Source: Planctomycetota bacterium (GTDB lineage Bacteria > Planctomycetota > Planctomycetia > Pirellulales > Pirellulaceae). Taken from it: a DNA stretch of 14,755 nucleotides. A program made the translations under genes and the position numbers. The notes under the pieces were generated by a model. That model ran no database searches and was not told where the DNA came from. It saw only the letters and a program-made list of their open reading frames with translations. The DNA is taken from positions 1-14,755 of the forward strand of contig JAHWKS010000027.1 in the NCBI GenBank assembly GCA_019347795.1, in the 5' to 3' direction. This document shows, piece by piece, positions 6,785-13,201 of this stretch (position 1 is its first letter; every line of letters starts with the position of its first letter).

Positions 6785-6940
6785 GCTTCGGAGCGAAGCG
6801 ACGCCCCAGTGCGATGGAGTGATGGAGTGATGGAGTTGTGGAGGAATCGAAGATTGCGGCTTCCACGATTCTTTTTCTAATCCCATTACTCCATTACTCC
6901 AACACTCCATTGCCCCACTGCTGGGGCATCGTTTCGCTCC
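6785..6940. repeat. Large imperfect hairpin built on octamer repeats
   Basis: The outer arms, 6790-6809 and 6921-6940, are inverted repeats matching at 18 of 20 positions. Inside them, ATGGAGTG-type octamers run in tandem on the left (6814-6845) and their complements, CCATTACT-type, on the right (6883-6911). The centre holds a further short inverted repeat (GAATCG 6844-6849 and CGATTC 6866-6871). A local stem GCTTCG GAG CGAAGC overlaps the left edge. The whole lies between the FAD and 2Fe-2S subunit genes, so it should be part of their transcript. It could be a small non-autonomous mobile repeat or an RNA structure that sets subunit ratios. Confidence 0.75.
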
Positions 6941-6965
6941 GCCGCCAGCCCACACTTGCTTCTGT

Positions 6966-7835
6966 TTACGTCGCGCGTTTCACCGCGTCGGCGAGGGTCC
7001 GTCGCGTCAGGACGCTGGCCAAGTGAACGCGGTATTCGCGGGTTCCGCGCATGTCGTCGATCGGCACGGCCACTTTCTTCGCCAGTTCGCCGGCGTGCGC
7101 GAAGCTCTCTTCATTGGCGGGCTTGCCGGCCAGCCAGACGCTCGCCTCTTCCGCGTACACCGGCTTTGGCGACACAGCGGCCAGCGCGATGCGGGCTTTC
7201 TCGATCGTCTTCCCTGCCGGGTCGAGTTGCACCCAACTCGCGGCGCCAGCCACGGCGATGTCCATCTCGTTCCGCGGAATGAATCGCTGATAAGCGGAGC
7301 CGGAGTGCGGCGCTACCGGCGGAAACGCCAGCGAGATGAGCAACTCGCCTGGCTCGAGGACATTTCGGCCCGGCGCGGCACAGAACTCCGCCGCCGAGAC
7401 CTCCCGTAGGCCCTTCGGCCCGGCGATGCGGCAGACGACGTCGTACACGATCAGCGGCGGGATTGTATCGCCTGCCGGCGAAGCGTTGCAGAGATTCCCG
7501 CCGACGCTGGCCCGCGATTGAATCTGCCATCCGCCCACAATCCGCGTCGCATCGGCCAACGCGGGATACGCCGCCGCCACCGCGGCGTTCTCATAAATGC
7601 GATAGCAGGGGACCGCGGCGCCGAGCACCAGACCCGTTTCGGGCGAATAGTTTAGGTCGGTCAGCTCGGGAATCTTTTTGACGTCGACCACAAGCTCCGC
7701 GCGCCGCAATCCTTCGCGCAGTTGCACGAGGATATCGGTGCCGCCGGCCAGGATCTTCGCCTGCCCGTTCTTCTCCGCCAATAGCGCCACCGCCTCCTCG
7801 ACGGTGGCGGGCGCGGCGTAGTCGAAAGGAATCAA
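6966..7835 (-). CDS. Molybdenum hydroxylase FAD-binding subunit
   Basis: This 289-aa subunit carries the FAD that receives electrons from the 2Fe-2S subunit and passes them to an acceptor. Visible FAD-binding segments are ILAGGTDILVQL near residue 28-40 and the IQSRASVGGNLCNASPAGDT loop near 105-124; the C-terminal CO dehydrogenase flavoprotein-like domain follows (AYQRFIPRNEMDIAVAGAASWV to the end). I chose the TTG at 7833-7835, giving LIPFDYAAPATVEEAVALL, because family members begin at this point and a GGAGG lies 10 bases upstream. An upstream TTG at 7895 falls on the candidate -10 box. It is the first gene of the operon; the order FAD, 2Fe-2S, Mo is the same as coxMSL. Confidence 0.93.
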   Translation of the reverse strand: MIPFDYAAPATVEEAVALLAEKNGQAKILAGGTDILVQLREGLRRAELVVDVKKIPELTDLNYSPETGLVLGAAVPCYRIYENAAVAAAYPALADATRIVGGWQIQSRASVGGNLCNASPAGDTIPPLIVYDVVCRIAGPKGLREVSAAEFCAAPGRNVLEPGELLISLAFPPVAPHSGSAYQRFIPRNEMDIAVAGAASWVQLDPAGKTIEKARIALAAVSPKPVYAEEASVWLAGKPANEESFAHAGELAKKVAVPIDDMRGTREYRVHLASVLTRRTLADAVKRAT

Positions 7836-7893
7836 GTCGGTGCTGCCTCCAGAGAACGAGGGGGGGGGCCCAAGACGTGCATCTCTGGTAGGC

Positions 7894-7923
7894 AATATGC
7901 CGGGAACTGTCGGCGGCTGTCAA
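7894..7923 (-). promoter_or_regulatory. Sigma70-like promoter of the molybdenum hydroxylase operon
   Basis: On the minus strand a perfect TTGACA (7918-7923) is followed after 18 bases by CATATT (7894-7899, 4 of 6 matches). It lies about 60 bases before the TTG start. A 10-bp palindrome GCGATATCGC (7939-7948) just upstream could be a regulator site. Confidence 0.5.
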
Positions 7924-7949
7924 GCGTCCCGGGGTGGCGCGATATCGCC

Positions 7950-7973
7950 GGCGGCGCTCTCGCCAGCGCCGCC
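7950..7973. terminator. Hairpin after the BON-domain gene
   Basis: GGCGGCGCT and AGCGCCGCC form a perfect 9-bp stem with a 6-base loop, about 65 bases past the BON gene stop and upstream of the operon promoter. No T-run follows on the minus strand, so it is at best an atypical terminator. Confidence 0.35.
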
Positions 7974-8037
7974 CACACGGCGCATCACTCGGGGGCGATG
8001 CGGCAGATCCTGGCGGAGAGGAGCGCGTAAACGCGGC

Positions 8038-8280
8038 TTACAGGCCTTTCGGCTTGGGCTTCTCGACCGTCATTTGATCGACCACGCGGCGAACGCCCTG
8101 GACGCTTGTGGCGGCGCGGAGGAGGTTCTTGCGCTGTATTTCGTACTGGAGCGTTCCGGAAAGCGTCACGTCCCCCCTGCGCACCGTGGCGACCACGCGG
8201 GTTTTCCCACCCGTCCCAGTGCGCGAGAGGCGCTGATTGACCTTTTGGAGCAGACTCTTATCGTTGGTTCCGTTCATCAT
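8038..8280 (-). CDS. Single BON-domain protein
   Basis: This 80-aa protein is essentially one BON domain (residues about 9-72): a first helix SLLQKVNQRLS, then the strands RVVATVRRGDVTLSGTL with the conserved Gly 42, a second helix QYEIQRKNLLRAATSV, and the closing GVRRVVDQMTV. BON domains bind phospholipids or other surfaces in OsmY-like and secretin-associated proteins. This one has no signal peptide and ends in a basic KPKPKGL tail, so it is probably cytoplasmic or bound to another partner. Two adjacent ATG codons occur at the start; GGGGGAA lies 8 bases upstream of the first. It lies between a secreted-protein gene and the molybdenum hydroxylase operon, both on the same strand, but separate signals surround each. 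Its exact role is unknown. Confidence 0.85.
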   Translation of the reverse strand: MMNGTNDKSLLQKVNQRLSRTGTGGKTRVVATVRRGDVTLSGTLQYEIQRKNLLRAATSVQGVRRVVDQMTVEKPKPKGL

Positions 8281-8468
8281 AGCCGCGATTCCCCCAGAAA
8301 GTGAGCAAGCGAGACAGCAACGCCTGGCAGGGGAATCGACCGATTGAGCCCGAAAGGCAGGTCAGAAAAGGAGGACTTCCCGTCCACCGGTAATTGTAGT
8401 TGCTTTGCTCCCTTTAAGGCAACCAAGAAAATTTCGACTTTGTTGCGGCTGCAAGCCCCGCATGAGCG

Positions 8469-8499
8469 CGCCCCAGCAACCTTTGATGTTGCTGGGGCG
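8469..8499. terminator. Strong hairpin downstream of the secreted-protein gene
   Basis: CGCCCCAGCAAC (8469-8480) and GTTGCTGGGGCG (8488-8499) form a perfect 12-bp stem with a 7-base loop. It lies about 73 bases past the stop of the minus-strand gene at 8572. No T-run follows on either strand, so it may protect the mRNA 3' end, act as a T-less terminator or be a dispersed palindromic repeat. The rest of 8281-8571 shows nothing convincing. Confidence 0.5.
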
Positions 8500-8571
8500 G
8501 CGCCGGCGAGCTGCTTGAGGCCTGGTTGATTTAATCAAGTCGCAGAAAGGCCGCCTGCGTTACGGGGGCGG

Positions 8572-9651
8572 TTAAATCCGTTGCAGACTGGAGAAGTTCT
8601 TCTCGCCTACGTCTTCGCCTTGGAGGCGCTCCCACGTGCCGGTCATGCGGTCGCCCTCGAGGATGAACTGGAAAAGGGTGAAGTTGTTCACGTTGATCGT
8701 GACCGTGGCGCCTTCCTGTTTCCAAAAGCCGTTGGTGGCCGAGCCGCTCCAAAGGAACTTGCCCCCTTCGAGGAACTCGACCGTGGTGTCCGTGCCGCCG
8801 AACCGCCACTTGCTGCCGACCAGGCCCGAAGCCCGGCTGCTCGGCGAGGGATTGCCGAAGGCGCGGCTGCTGGCAGATGAGGCCTGCGACGCGGCGCCCA
8901 CGTCCAGCAGCACCGGCGCCGAGTTGCTGTAGACCTTGATCTTGGGGGTCCGCGTGTTGAACTGCGGATCAAGTTCCTCAACGATTTCGCACAGGTCCAC
9001 AAACACCACCAGCGGTCCAGCGATTTCTTCCTTGTCATCCTCCTTCATTAGCGGGTCCATTGAGAACGAGAGCGTGCCGCGGTTCTCGGCGGGAATCGCG
9101 TCCAGGTAGTAGAACTTCTGCGTCGTGGTGCGGCCGATGCGGTACGACATCCGCACGGCAAGCTTCTCCGGCAGCGGTTCGCGGCCCTCGAACGTGACCG
9201 CGCCGTTGATCCGGCTGCGGGGATCGAGGCCGGCGGCGTTTTCGATCTGCGGGTTCCAAACAAACGCGCGGGTCGGCTCGATCTGGTAGCCGCGCTTCCC
9301 GCCCGCGTAGCTCACGCCGTCGGGGCTGGACATCAACTTTTGGCGCTGGGCTTCGGTCAGCGGGAAGGCGTAGAACCGGCCCGCGAAGACGTGAATCTGA
9401 TGCGCCCGGCCCGGACGCATCACGCGGGGACCGAAGCTCATGAGGAAGTCGTTTCCTTCCACTAGGTCCTGCTCAACCTGGCCGCGGACCTTGGCGGCGA
9501 AGCTGGCGTCGCTATCGACGTAGTTGGCGTCCAGCCAGGCGCGAACCTCGCGTCGCAGCGCCTCATCCTGGGCGCCGGCCTGCGACGCTCCCAGAACGAA
9601 CGACGCCAGGCACACCAACACACCCACCGCTCGAACGAGAGACGTCTTCAT
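8572..9651 (-). CDS. Secreted hypothetical protein with beta-rich C-terminal domain
   Basis: This 359-aa protein has a clear Sec signal peptide (MKTSLVRAVGVLVCLASFVLGASQAGA, cleavage expected near residue 27). Residues 30-245 form a domain I do not recognise, with many short strands, including SRINGAVTFEG, LAVRMSYRIGRTTTQKFYYLDAI and IAGPLVVFVDLCEIV. A Ser/Ala-rich linker (about 252-275) leads to a C-terminal domain at 276-345 (LVGSKWRFGG, TVEFLEGGKFLWSG, GFWKQEGATVTINVNNFTLFQFILEGDRMTGTWE). This pattern of alternating strands and W/G turns is like lipocalin-type small beta barrels in secreted bacterial proteins. A GGAG lies 9 bases before the ATG. It is divergent from ispE. It is likely periplasmic or exported; the ligand or partner is unknown. 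Confidence 0.8.
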   Translation of the reverse strand: MKTSLVRAVGVLVCLASFVLGASQAGAQDEALRREVRAWLDANYVDSDASFAAKVRGQVEQDLVEGNDFLMSFGPRVMRPGRAHQIHVFAGRFYAFPLTEAQRQKLMSSPDGVSYAGGKRGYQIEPTRAFVWNPQIENAAGLDPRSRINGAVTFEGREPLPEKLAVRMSYRIGRTTTQKFYYLDAIPAENRGTLSFSMDPLMKEDDKEEIAGPLVVFVDLCEIVEELDPQFNTRTPKIKVYSNSAPVLLDVGAASQASSASSRAFGNPSPSSRASGLVGSKWRFGGTDTTVEFLEGGKFLWSGSATNGFWKQEGATVTINVNNFTLFQFILEGDRMTGTWERLQGEDVGEKNFSSLQRI

Positions 9652-9840
9652 ATGCCGATGCTCCAGAAAAGGGGAATTGCCGCTGGGGAACGCGGCGTGG
9701 GGGTGCGGGAGTCGCGGACGACCAATCGCAGCCGTCGTTCCCGCAATCGCCGCAGGAACATCCGCTTTTCCCGGCGGGAGCGGACAACTTGGGTTTTTTG
9801 CGCTCCGCCCGGATAGTCGTACGGTTTTGGCGTCGGCAAC

Positions 9841-9899
9841 ACCAACCTGAAGCGTTTAGCGGGGAGGAGCAGCCGTCCTCGCTAACGCTTCGCGTTGGT
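9841..9899. repeat. REP-like hairpin AAGCGTT...AACGCTT
   Basis: The outer ACCAAC/GTTGGT (9841-9846, 9894-9899) encloses GAAGCGTT/AACGCTTC (9849-9856, 9884-9891), AGCG/CGCT and GGA/TCC, leaving about 10 loop bases. The arms pair over most of their length with small bulges. The motif resembles palindromic repeats I associate with planctomycete intergenic regions; that link is from memory. Confidence 0.6.
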
Positions 9900-9919
9900 C
9901 TGGCGTCGCCCGCACTTGC

Positions 9920-9947
9920 TTGACCGCGCTTGTGGGTCGGTTAGAAT
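9920..9947 (+). promoter_or_regulatory. Sigma70-like promoter of the ispE-spoVG operon
   Basis: TTGACC (9920-9925) and TAGAAT (9942-9947) are separated by 16 bases; each matches the consensus at 5 of 6 positions. The start of transcription would give a leader of about 90 bases before the ispE ATG. Confidence 0.6.
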
Positions 9948-10044
9948 TCGGTTTGCCGACTTGGGCGGGACTGTTTGCGACGGCTCGCCTGAAGTCGGGT
10001 TAGAAGGCGCCTCGGGCCGCCCCCCCTGGGAACGGACGGCAACC

Positions 10045-11022
10045 ATGACGGCTCAATCATGCGGTCCAGGGCGGGTGTGGCTTGCGCCGGCGAAGATCAA
10101 CTTGTTCCTCGAGGTGCTCGGCCGGCGTGACGACGGCTTTCATGAGATCGAAACGCTCATGGCGCCGATCGCCATTTACGACACGTTGTGGTTTTCCCCT
10201 CAACCGGAAGGAAACATCGAACTTGCGTGCCGGTGGGCCGCCCCGGGCCGAGCGCAGGGCAACGCCCCACGCCCAAATTCCTCTGACGAATCACGCCTTG
10301 ACCAAGAGGGCGGCTCTGCTTTGCAGGCCTCCCTGGGCGACCTGCCACCGGACGAGAAGAACCTGGCCTTTCGCGCCGTGCGGCTGCTTCAGCAGCTTTC
10401 CGGCGTGAAGGCGGGAGCGGCGATGCGGTTGGTCAAACGCATCCCCTCGGCGGCCGGGCTCGGCGGCGCCTCCAGCGACGCCGCCACCGCCCTCATGGCC
10501 GCCAACCAGGGATGGGGTCTGCACTGGCCGCGGCCGCGGCTCATGGAGCTGGCGGCCGAGTTGGGAAGCGATGTCGGCTTCTTCCTCGGACGCGGCGCCG
10601 CCATGTGTCGCGGGCGGGGCGAGCGGATCGAATCGGTGAGCGAGCTGCCTCCGCTGCACGTGGTGGTGGCGCGTCCGCCGACGGGCCTTTCGACCGCCTC
10701 CGTATACGCCGAATGTCGCCCAGCCGACCAGCCGTGCGGCGCCGAGCCGCTGCTGGCGGCATTGCAAGCGGGGAACCTGGCCGCGGCCGCCGCGGCCATG
10801 GTGAACCGTTTGCAGGCGCCGGCCGAGCGGCTCTCCCGCGATGCGTCTCTTCTCTCCCGCGAGTTGACGTCTCTGGACGTTGAGGGTCGTCAGATGAGCG
10901 GCAGCGGATCGAGCTACTTCGCGCTTTGCCGCAGCGCCCGCCACGCCCGGTGCGTGGCGGCGCGGCTGCGAGCCAGGCTCGGAGCAGCCGCCTTCGTCGC
11001 CGCCACTCAGGCCCAGACGTAA
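10045..11022 (+). CDS. ispE: 4-diphosphocytidyl-2-C-methyl-D-erythritol kinase
   Basis: This 325-aa GHMP-family kinase phosphorylates 4-diphosphocytidyl-2-C-methyl-D-erythritol with ATP, the fourth step of the MEP pathway to isoprenoids, in the cytoplasm. APAKINLFLEVLGRRDDGFHEIETLM (14-39) includes Lys 17, matching the catalytic Lys 10 of E. coli IspE. The glycine-rich ATP loop PSAAGLGGASSDAATAL is at 134-150, with Asp 145 as the catalytic Asp, and the third GHMP motif SGSGSSYFALC is at 285-295. It is longer than E. coli IspE (283 aa) mainly because of a low-complexity, Pro/Ser-rich insertion at about 62-102. I chose the ATG at 10045 because homology begins just after it; the frame is open upstream without a plausible start. 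No strong ribosome site is visible. It is the first gene of the operon with spoVG. Confidence 0.95.
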   Translation: MTAQSCGPGRVWLAPAKINLFLEVLGRRDDGFHEIETLMAPIAIYDTLWFSPQPEGNIELACRWAAPGRAQGNAPRPNSSDESRLDQEGGSALQASLGDLPPDEKNLAFRAVRLLQQLSGVKAGAAMRLVKRIPSAAGLGGASSDAATALMAANQGWGLHWPRPRLMELAAELGSDVGFFLGRGAAMCRGRGERIESVSELPPLHVVVARPPTGLSTASVYAECRPADQPCGAEPLLAALQAGNLAAAAAAMVNRLQAPAERLSRDASLLSRELTSLDVEGRQMSGSGSSYFALCRSARHARCVAARLRARLGAAAFVAATQAQT

Positions 11023-11035
11023 AAGGAGACGCGTC

Positions 11036-11674
11036 GTGGAGATTACCGAAGTCCGCTGCAAGCTGATGGAGGACCCCGATGACCGCCTGCGAGCTTTCTG
11101 CTCGATCACCTTCGACAACTGCTTTGTGGTCCGCGACCTGAAGATCATCGACGGCGCCAGCGGGCCCTTTGTCGCAATGCCCAGCCGCAAGCTCACGTTT
11201 CACTGCGGCAAGTGCGGCGGGAAGAACCACCTTCGCGCCAACTTCTGCAACCAGTGCGGGGGCCGGCTCCGCGAGCAGCAGGGACGCGACACTGAAGGAC
11301 GCACCAAGCTCTACGCCGATATCGCGCATCCGATCAACGCCGAGTGCCGGGAGGTGATCCAGAACCGCGTGATCGAAGAGTTCATGGCCGAGCTGGAGCG
11401 GAGCGGCCAGCCCGGCTACGTCTCGCGATACGACGAAGATTACGACGAGGATTACGAGCCGGACTACGAAGAAGGGCTCGCCGAAGATCGCCGGCTGCGG
11501 GCAGATGCCGCGCAGGCGCCGGCCGGTCCTCACGCCGCGGAACCGGCCGGCGAAGCGGCGCCCGCGGAACGAACCGAGCCTCGGAAGCAACTGCCCGAGA
11601 AGGAGCCGGGAGAATCGCCGCCGTCGCAAAGCAGCTTCGGCGCCGGATTGTTTGACAACGAGGAGGAGCTTTGA
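11036..11674 (+). CDS. spoVG: SpoVG-family protein with inserted zinc ribbon and acidic tail
   Basis: This 212-aa protein contains the SpoVG fold. SpoVG proteins bind nucleic acid and regulate septation, sporulation or virulence genes in other bacteria; the role here is unknown. The N-terminal part MEITEVRCKLMEDPDDRLRAFCSITFDNCFVVRDLKIIDG...GPFVAMPSRK (1-52) and the later DIAHPINAECREVIQNRVIEEF (95-116) are the two conserved halves. Between them sits a zinc ribbon with Cys 57, 60, 71 and 74 (CGKC and CNQC). Ordinary SpoVG is about 85-100 aa and lacks this insert. A Tyr/Asp/Glu-rich repeat (131-147) and a disordered Pro/Glu/Ala tail follow. The GTG start has an AGGAG 7 bases upstream and lies 13 bases after ispE. 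The 3' end overlaps the next gene by 4 bases. Confidence 0.92.
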   Translation: MEITEVRCKLMEDPDDRLRAFCSITFDNCFVVRDLKIIDGASGPFVAMPSRKLTFHCGKCGGKNHLRANFCNQCGGRLREQQGRDTEGRTKLYADIAHPINAECREVIQNRVIEEFMAELERSGQPGYVSRYDEDYDEDYEPDYEEGLAEDRRLRADAAQAPAGPHAAEPAGEAAPAERTEPRKQLPEKEPGESPPSQSSFGAGLFDNEEEL

Positions 11675-11970
11675 GCCGCAGCGAACCCGTCCGAACTCCG
11701 CCCCCCGCGCCTCCCCCGCGTTGGCAGCCTCGCTTCGGGCTGGGCGCGATGCTGCTCTTGATGCTGGTGTGCGGCGTGATGTCTTCGGCGGGGTATTACC
11801 TGGTCCGCGGCAATCTCGCCAGCCCCGGGCAGGCCTCCGGCGGCGGGCACACGCCGCAGCTCGCCTTCCTGCTGATCACGCTTGCCTCGCCGCTCCTGTT
11901 GGTGGTCATCATTAGCGCGGTCCTGGCGATCCTCCGCGCCGCCAGCCGGCGCCAGAAGCCGCGGTCTTAG
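11671..11970 (+). CDS. Small two-helix membrane protein
   Basis: This 99-aa protein has a Pro-rich cytoplasmic N-terminus (TPPPAPPPRWQPRFG), one membrane helix at about 24-45 (GAMLLLMLVCGVMSSAGYYLV), a Gly/Ser-rich loop, a second helix at about 64-88 (LAFLLITLASPLLLVVIISAVLAIL) and a basic end RRQKPRS. Both ends should face the cytoplasm. I do not recognise a family. The start is a TTG that overlaps the spoVG stop in TTGA, with a strong GAGGAGGAG ribosome site just upstream in the spoVG tail, so translation is coupled to spoVG. Its place in the operon suggests a link to SpoVG or to the membrane, but no function can be read from it. Confidence 0.8.
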   Translation: MSRSEPVRTPPPAPPPRWQPRFGLGAMLLLMLVCGVMSSAGYYLVRGNLASPGQASGGGHTPQLAFLLITLASPLLLVVIISAVLAILRAASRRQKPRS

Positions 11971-12017
11971 CACCCGTCCTACAACCACTCCGCCCCCTGA
12001 GCAGATGTCGATGGATC

Positions 12018-13073
12018 ATGGTTAGTTTCAGGCCCTCTCTCATTCTGCTGACTTGGCTCCTCCGGATCCCGACTCAGACGTGTGCCGCTGAGGCGCCGAC
12101 AGCGGCCATTGAAGGACTGGGCGGCGTGCGCATCGTTCAGACGCAGATGATCTGGGATGCGGCCCCCCACAACGCCTTCACGGATCTCGCGCGATGGAAC
12201 GGCCGTTGGTGCTGTTCTTTTCGCGAAGGCGCGGCCCACAGTTCCTACGACGGGGCGGCGCGCATCCTCATCAGCAACGGCGGGCGCGCGTGGCGGCGCC
12301 TGGTCTGCTTCGCCGACGCGGGATTGGACCTCCGCGACCCAAAGCTGTGCGTCTTGCCCGATGGGCGGTTGTTGCTCGGAGTCGGCGTGCGCCGGCAGAT
12401 CGGGGACGAGCCGGATCGATGGGAAACCGCCTCCCGCGTCTACGTCACGCGGGACGGCGAGGCGTGGGACGGGCCGCACACAGTCGGCGACTCCAACGTA
12501 TGGATGTGGCGGTACGCGCCGCACCGCGAGTTCATCTACAGTTTCGGCTATGCCAAGCCGCAGTCCAAATCAGGCGGCGGCGAAACCTTCTTGCGGCTCT
12601 ACCGCAGCCGTAATGGAGTGGACTGGGACACGGTCACTCAAACGGAGGCGGGCGGCGGCTACGTGAACGAGACAGCCTTTGTCTTTGAGCCCGACGATCG
12701 CTGCGTAGCGCTGCTGCGGCGCGAGGGAGGCAACAGCCGGCTCGGCGTATCCCAACCGCCCTACGCCCGTTGGACCTGGACCGACTTGGACGAACGGTTC
12801 AACGGACCGGCTCTGCTACGTTTGCCCGACGGCCGGTTGCTCGCGGGCGGTCGCTCCAAGGCCTTGGGCGCCTCGTCGTCCAAAACAGCCATGGGCTGGC
12901 TGACTACCGATCCACCGGCGCTGCGCCCGTTGCTGTGGCTGCCTTCCCAACACGAGACCGGTTACCCCGGTTTGGCTTTCCACGAGGGCCGTGTATGGGC
13001 GAGCTATTACTCCAGCCAATCCGGCAAGTGTGCGATCTACATGGCTGAACTCGAATTATTGGAGGAGCGATGA
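12018..13073 (+). CDS. Exported sialidase-superfamily (exo-alpha-sialidase-like) protein
   Basis: This 351-aa protein has a signal peptide (MVSFRPSLILLTWLLRIPTQTCA, cleavage near residue 23-24) and the pattern of a six-bladed sialidase-type beta propeller. It contains Asp-box-like turns in successive blades (SNGGRAWRR at 86-94, RDGEAWDG at 145-152, RNGVDWDTV at 198-206) and blade strands such as PDGRLLLGVG and PDGRLLAGG. FREG (68-71), RREGG (234-238) and GGRS (277-280) may supply the Arg residues of a sialidase active site, and YY at 330-331 could be the Tyr nucleophile region. True sialidases remove terminal sialic acids; planctomycete relatives are annotated as exo-alpha-sialidases mostly without proof, and other glycan substrates are possible. 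The start lacks a good ribosome site. The stop overlaps a possible upstream start of the next gene (ATGA). Confidence 0.82.
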   Translation: MVSFRPSLILLTWLLRIPTQTCAAEAPTAAIEGLGGVRIVQTQMIWDAAPHNAFTDLARWNGRWCCSFREGAAHSSYDGAARILISNGGRAWRRLVCFADAGLDLRDPKLCVLPDGRLLLGVGVRRQIGDEPDRWETASRVYVTRDGEAWDGPHTVGDSNVWMWRYAPHREFIYSFGYAKPQSKSGGGETFLRLYRSRNGVDWDTVTQTEAGGGYVNETAFVFEPDDRCVALLRREGGNSRLGVSQPPYARWTWTDLDERFNGPALLRLPDGRLLAGGRSKALGASSSKTAMGWLTTDPPALRPLLWLPSQHETGYPGLAFHEGRVWASYYSSQSGKCAIYMAELELLEER

Positions 13074-13201
13074 TAAAACCGACGCTGTTCCGGCCGGTGG
13101 TCGGTCGGCCCACGAATGGAGCGAAGCCGCGTGGACGGCGCTGGTTGAAGTTTCCGAAGCGTCACCAGGCCCGCCTGGGCGAATCATTAAGGAGAGCACG
13201 A

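Larger units (their letters stand above)
9652..10044. other. 393-bp divergent intergenic region
   Basis: It separates the secreted-protein gene (minus) from ispE (plus). It holds an imperfect hairpin at 9771-9812 (GGAGCG/CGCTCC core with a 17-base spacer that includes TTTTTT), the larger hairpin at 9841-9899 and the ispE promoter at 9920-9947. No convincing promoter is seen for the minus-strand gene. I see no gene here. Confidence 0.6.

Noticed and set aside
6738..6866. A longer N-terminus for the 2Fe-2S subunit
   Set aside because: The extra 43 residues translate the octamer hairpin; the GTG at 6735-6737 has a good ribosome site and gives the normal family length.
6814..6911. The octamer repeats as a CRISPR array or retron RNA
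   Set aside because: Units are only 8 bp without spacers, the two arrays are inverted to each other, and no cas or reverse transcriptase gene is in the window.
8344..8529. A 61-aa plus-strand frame between the BON and secreted-protein genes
   Set aside because: It lacks a ribosome site and runs through the perfect 12-bp hairpin; its composition is unremarkable.
10541..11629. A 362-aa minus-strand open frame
   Set aside because: It is antisense across both ispE and spoVG, which have clear family motifs on the plus strand. Its composition is Arg/Ala/Pro-rich low complexity.
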